A stretch of 41,575 nt of DNA from Fen731 sp964354265 (GTDB lineage: Bacteria > Actinomycetota > Humimicrobiia > Humimicrobiales > Humimicrobiaceae), in assembly GCA_964354265.1 (NCBI GenBank), contig CAYGYY010000009.1, forward strand, positions 1 through 41,575. Direction: 5' to 3'. Within the stretch, counting starts at the first letter, position 1. Each line of letters starts with the position of its first letter. The translations under genes were made by a program, and so were the position numbers. Below are positions 41,439 through 41,575 of the stretch, piece by piece. Below the pieces are notes generated by a model, which worked only from the letters and a program-made list of their open reading frames with translations, searched no databases and was not told the DNA's origin.

Positions 41439-41575
41439 TTAAAGCCTTCCAGTATACTCATCTATTGCAGCAAGCTTTGAATCAGGTATGGGCTCAGGCT
41501 TATAGCTTGAGAGTATATCCTTTACCTTCTCGTTTACCCTTGTCTCAAGGCTTTTAGCGCCTGCATTCTTCCAGT
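41439..41575 (-). CDS. C-terminal end of an MttB-family (trimethylamine methyltransferase-like) protein, partial
   Basis: The right edge carries the last 45 codons of a minus-strand gene ending at TAA 41439-41441. The visible tail (AGAKSLETRVNEKVKDIL, then SYKPEPIPDSKLAAIDEY) has the KDILSSYKPEP pattern that closes MttB/COG5598 methyltransferases, which move a methyl group from a quaternary amine or similar donor to a corrinoid protein. The catalytic part, and whether it has a pyrrolysine codon, are outside the window. It is 95 bases upstream of the URO-D gene on the same strand, so these genes probably form one operon. Confidence 0.65.
   Translation of the reverse strand, partial: WKNAGAKSLETRVNEKVKDILSSYKPEPIPDSKLAAIDEYTGRL

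Overview
The window is AT-rich bacterial DNA (roughly 35-40% G+C by eye), densely packed with genes and with no gap above about 290 bases between genes. The gene set is that of a strict anaerobe living on hydrogen, ferredoxin and corrinoid chemistry: two different hydrogenases, an Nfn transhydrogenase, Hyp maturation proteins, a B12-dependent acyl-CoA mutase and a methyltransferase-type cluster. No oxygen-respiration genes, rRNA, tRNA, CRISPR array, phage gene or transposase was seen. GTP-type PEP carboxykinase and several starts without a Shine-Dalgarno sequence would fit an uncultured Actinomycetota-like lineage, but the phylum cannot be fixed from this window; Bacillota or Chloroflexota relatives remain possible.

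Layout. 1-154: tail of a PDZ protein (HtrA type) with a strong terminator. 432-3444 (+): a GT4 glycosyltransferase and GTP-PEP carboxykinase. 3461-4792 (-): DUF1015 protein. 4950-5606 (+): HypB. 5891-12730 (+): cytosolic histidine kinase, a HydB fused to a GltD/NfnB-like module, [FeFe] hydrogenase HydA, HydC, and a lone receiver-domain protein. 12926-16890 (+): a four-subunit group 3b-type [NiFe] hydrogenase. 17003-19545 (-): a NitT/TauT-type ABC transporter. 19580-21876 (-): NfnA/NfnB. 22159-22659 (+): [NiFe] hydrogenase maturation protease. 22746-29273 (-): HypE, HypD, HypC, a BaiN/HI0933-type flavoprotein and HypF. 29540-31439 (+): MetX and MetW. 31607-32617 (+): a large divergent NDK-fold protein. 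32810-38033 (+): GntR/UTRA regulator, phosphotransacetylase, MeaB, and large and small subunits of an acyl-CoA mutase. 38214-41575 (-): two uroporphyrinogen-decarboxylase-fold proteins, a cyclase-family protein and the end of an MttB-family methyltransferase.

How it fits together. The [FeFe] complex should exchange electrons among H2, NAD(P)H and ferredoxin, the [NiFe] enzyme between H2 and NADP(H), and Nfn among NADH, NADPH and ferredoxin, so a 25-kb stretch holds the cell's H2/redox balancing kit plus most of the [NiFe] maturation set (HypB, C, D, E, F and protease; HypA was not seen). The right part is carbon metabolism: a cobalamin mutase operon under its own GntR regulator, and a corrinoid methyl-transfer type cluster.

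The most unusual items are the mutase, whose large subunit lacks the residues that define methylmalonyl-CoA mutase at two key positions; the HydB-GltD fusion whose C-terminal tail corresponds to the N-terminal segment of NfnB; an NDK-fold protein with a long insertion; and several clean palindromes or helically phased repeats in front of regulator and hydrogenase genes.
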